Virus record (IMG/VR): IMGVR_UViG_3300028802_000040
Span: 1 to 39,915 of that record
Strand: one strand, 5' to 3'
Source: a virus
Length of the DNA: 39,915 nucleotides
The translations under genes and the position numbers were made by a program. Of this stretch, positions 38,609-39,915 are shown piece by piece (the first letter of the stretch is position 1; each line of letters opens with the position of its first letter). The notes beneath the pieces are model-generated. The model was not told where the DNA came from. It saw nothing but the letters and a program-made list of their open reading frames with translations, and ran no database searches.

Positions 38609-38827
38609 CTAGGCGTGGTCTCCGTTCGTCACAACCTCATACTCAGGGTTCAACTCCGCTATCCTCTCCACCACGTCCCAGAGAGGAGTGGCGAGGGTGA
38701 ACGCGGTCTCCATGTCCCGCGTTCCCATGACTCGGTAGGTCTCACTGTTGGTCGGATACCTGGCGACCCAGCAGGAGGCTCCGCCGTAGATATGCAGGTA
38801 TGGCTTGTGTGTCCGTGCTGTCTTCAT
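38609..38827 (-). CDS. Hypothetical small protein
   Basis: 72 aa, ATG after AAGGAGACCCATCAC. Mixed alpha/beta sequence (KPYLHIYGGASCWVARYPTN, then ETAFTLATPLWDVVERIAEL). The length and pattern suggest a small compact domain. No family was recognised. The stop is two bases from the repeated leader sequence. Confidence 0.5.
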   Translation of the reverse strand: MKTARTHKPYLHIYGGASCWVARYPTNSETYRVMGTRDMETAFTLATPLWDVVERIAELNPEYEVVTNGDHA

Positions 38828-38863
38828 GTGATGGGTCTCCTTGGGGTTAAGCGCGTTGTTCCC

Positions 38864-39100
38864 CTACTCTTGCTCGCACTCGGCGCGACAGGCGTCAATT
38901 GCTTCTTGCTCACTGTCAAAAGGACCTACTGGATCACTGTCCGGTAGACAGCCAGGAAGGCAGAATTGAAAATACCACCCAGCGGTGCTGCTTTCGTCCG
39001 CCCAGTCCAGCGCTTCTTGCGACTGACGGACGTAATAGACTTCACAGTCAGGCAGGGCATGGGCATCGGTCTCGCATTCGATCTTGCTATAGAATTGCAT
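38864..39100 (-). CDS. DSDP-GPF-type small phage protein
   Basis: 78 aa, ATG after AAGGAGATCCATCACC. The C-terminal part CLPGCLPDSDPVGPFDSEQEAIDACR resembles a motif common in small phage proteins (DSDPxGPFxTExEAxxAAR), usually of unknown function. Five Cys residues, including C-x3-C, could bind metal or form disulfides. Good ribosome site and family resemblance make it a real gene. Confidence 0.55.
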   Translation of the reverse strand: MQFYSKIECETDAHALPDCEVYYVRQSQEALDWADESSTAGWYFQFCLPGCLPDSDPVGPFDSEQEAIDACRAECEQE

Positions 39101-39142
39101 GGTGATGGATCTCCTTGGTTGCGGTCATTGTGTCAAAATGGT

Positions 39143-39319
39143 TTAGCGGTTCCAATTGTCAATCATTTGTTTCGCGGCTTTTAGGGTAGGGGCTGCATTG
39201 TCACAATTGCCGTTCTTATCGACAATGTTCCAGCAAGACTCATCTGATCCCGCTCAGAACCCCGCGTTCAATATGCGGTATCCTTTGTAGCGGTAGTCTT
39301 TCTCTTTTCTCGCGCGCAT
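39143..39319 (-). pseudogene. Small phage gene with an in-frame TGA
   Basis: ATG 39319 follows AAAGGAGCCCCTCTC. The frame reads MRARKEKDYRYKGYRILNAGF, then TGA (39256-39254), then continues in the same frame for 36 codons (ending PTLKAAKQMIDNWNR) to a TAA at 39143. The two halves together match a typical small phage protein (YxGYxI... ...PTLxxAKxxID). Other genes here use TGA as a stop (for example the TnpB-like gene), so this is a nonsense change unless readthrough occurs. Confidence 0.55.
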
Positions 39320-39660
39320 GAGAGGGGCTCCTTTGGGTTAGGGGTTAAAAAATACTCGCCGAACCTGCTCCGAACAGGCACGACGCAATCTTCTATCCCT
39401 TGCTTGGATGAGCAGTTCCGCATGCTCAGGCTTCCTTCCCCCTCGGTTCCCGCAAGCTCAGTCTTGTCCTGTCTCGCGATCAAGGGCGTGGTCCCCACTC
39501 GGGTATGTCAAAGCAGCTTCTCGGTAGCGGGGCTCAAAGCTGTCTACCGGCTCCCAGCGTCTCTTTCTTCGCCGGTCGCAAAAATCTAATAAAGCAATCG
39601 CAGTGCCAATATGCTAAAACGAAAAACTCTAATGAATTCAACGAATCAATCGAATTTAGC
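39320..39660. other. Region without a supported gene
   Basis: I found no gene with a ribosome site and coding character here. Frames on both strands are open for up to about 76 codons but lack signals. G-rich tracts (GGGTTAGGGGTTA at 39335) resemble the leaders found elsewhere in the series. A promoter for the - strand series probably lies in or beyond this region. Confidence 0.4.
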
Positions 39661-39716
39661 AGTGACAAAAAACGGCATTATGACAAATAATGTCACTAAA
39701 CCGACAAAAAAATGTC
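39661..39716. promoter_or_regulatory. Overlapping palindromes
   Basis: CATTAT-GACAA-ATAATG (39676-39692) and TGACA-AATAA-TGTCA (39681-39695) are perfect overlapping inverted repeats, flanked by AGTGACA (39661) and a further TGTCACT. The region is AT-rich. It looks like a set of repressor or initiator binding sites upstream of the - strand series. Confidence 0.45.
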
Positions 39717-39765
39717 ACTTGCGAATGAAACAGGTGTCGAGACTGAGAATCCCACACCTCATCTC

Positions 39766-39903
39766 GTGACATCGGCCAGGTTACATCGGCTCACACTTCG
39801 CCTTGTGACATCGGCTCACGTCACATCGGCTCACGTCACATCGGCTCACACTCTCTTAGGTCACATCGTCGAAGTCATATAGGCTCACCTCATATAGGCT
39901 AAC
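39766..39903 (+). repeat. Degenerate tandem repeats, unit about 15 bp
   Basis: About eight copies of the pattern TCACATCGGCTCACG follow one another; the best copies begin at 39806, 39821 and 39836, and the last two have changed to TCATATAGGCT (39875 and 39889). The array runs to the edge of the window and may continue. Iterons, a ParB-type site or a packaging/terminal signal are options. Confidence 0.65.
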
Positions 39904-39915
39904 GCTCTCAAACTT

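Noticed and set aside
39268-39498. 76-aa - strand frame
   Set aside because: It lacks a ribosome site and overlaps, in another frame, the better-supported small gene at 39143-39319.

Overview
The window is a stretch of a double-stranded DNA phage genome, most likely a short-tailed (podovirus-like) phage of a bacterium with a GC-rich genome. It opens inside a portal gene and runs through scaffold, major capsid, adaptor, tail and ejection proteins in conserved order, with tightly packed and often overlapping genes. The host cannot be named from the sequence. No terminase, DNA polymerase, integrase, endolysin or tRNA gene was recognised, so the genome probably continues beyond the window.

Region 1 (1-22.56 kb, + strand) is the late module: portal C-terminus, a small protein, scaffold, major capsid protein, several head or neck proteins, two tandem adaptor paralogues, a 968-aa tail fibre with a signal peptide, a P22 gp10-like tail factor that appears split around a 975-aa adhesin-like gene, and a cascade of coiled-coil/ejection proteins ending in a 1627-aa protein with an HELLH metalloprotease motif. 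Hairpins and a terminator close it at about 22.5 kb.

Region 2 (22.56-27.2 kb, mostly - strand) is an early recombination operon: a RecT-like annealing protein, a PD-(D/E)XK-type nuclease and small proteins. A + strand TnpB-like RuvC nuclease gene interrupts it. Region 3 (27.2-31.7 kb, mostly + strand) holds small proteins, a two-TM protein, an HTH protein, a CHC2 primase zinc-finger protein and a RepA-like ATPase, then an iteron-rich, AT-centred candidate origin at 31.73-31.92 kb. A second TnpB-like nuclease lies antisense in this region, translationally coupled to a 40-aa zinc-ribbon protein. Neither nuclease has a TnpA partner.

Region 4 (32.4-35.1 kb) contains two ParB-fold proteins on the - strand, led by another zinc-ribbon microprotein, and a divergent fourth zinc ribbon. 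Region 5 (35.3-39.9 kb) has a secreted + strand protein, a strong terminator, then a - strand series of small accessory genes with nearly identical Shine-Dalgarno leaders; at least one is interrupted by a stop codon. About 0.6 kb of palindromes and degenerate tandem repeats ends the window.

The most unusual features are the two stand-alone TnpB-like nucleases, four 40-57 aa zinc-ribbon proteins that head transcription units, and a shared promoter layout (-35, about 17 bp, -10, then 6-7 nt to the start codon) that predicts leaderless mRNAs for six early genes. Most other genes have ordinary AAGGAG ribosome-binding sites.
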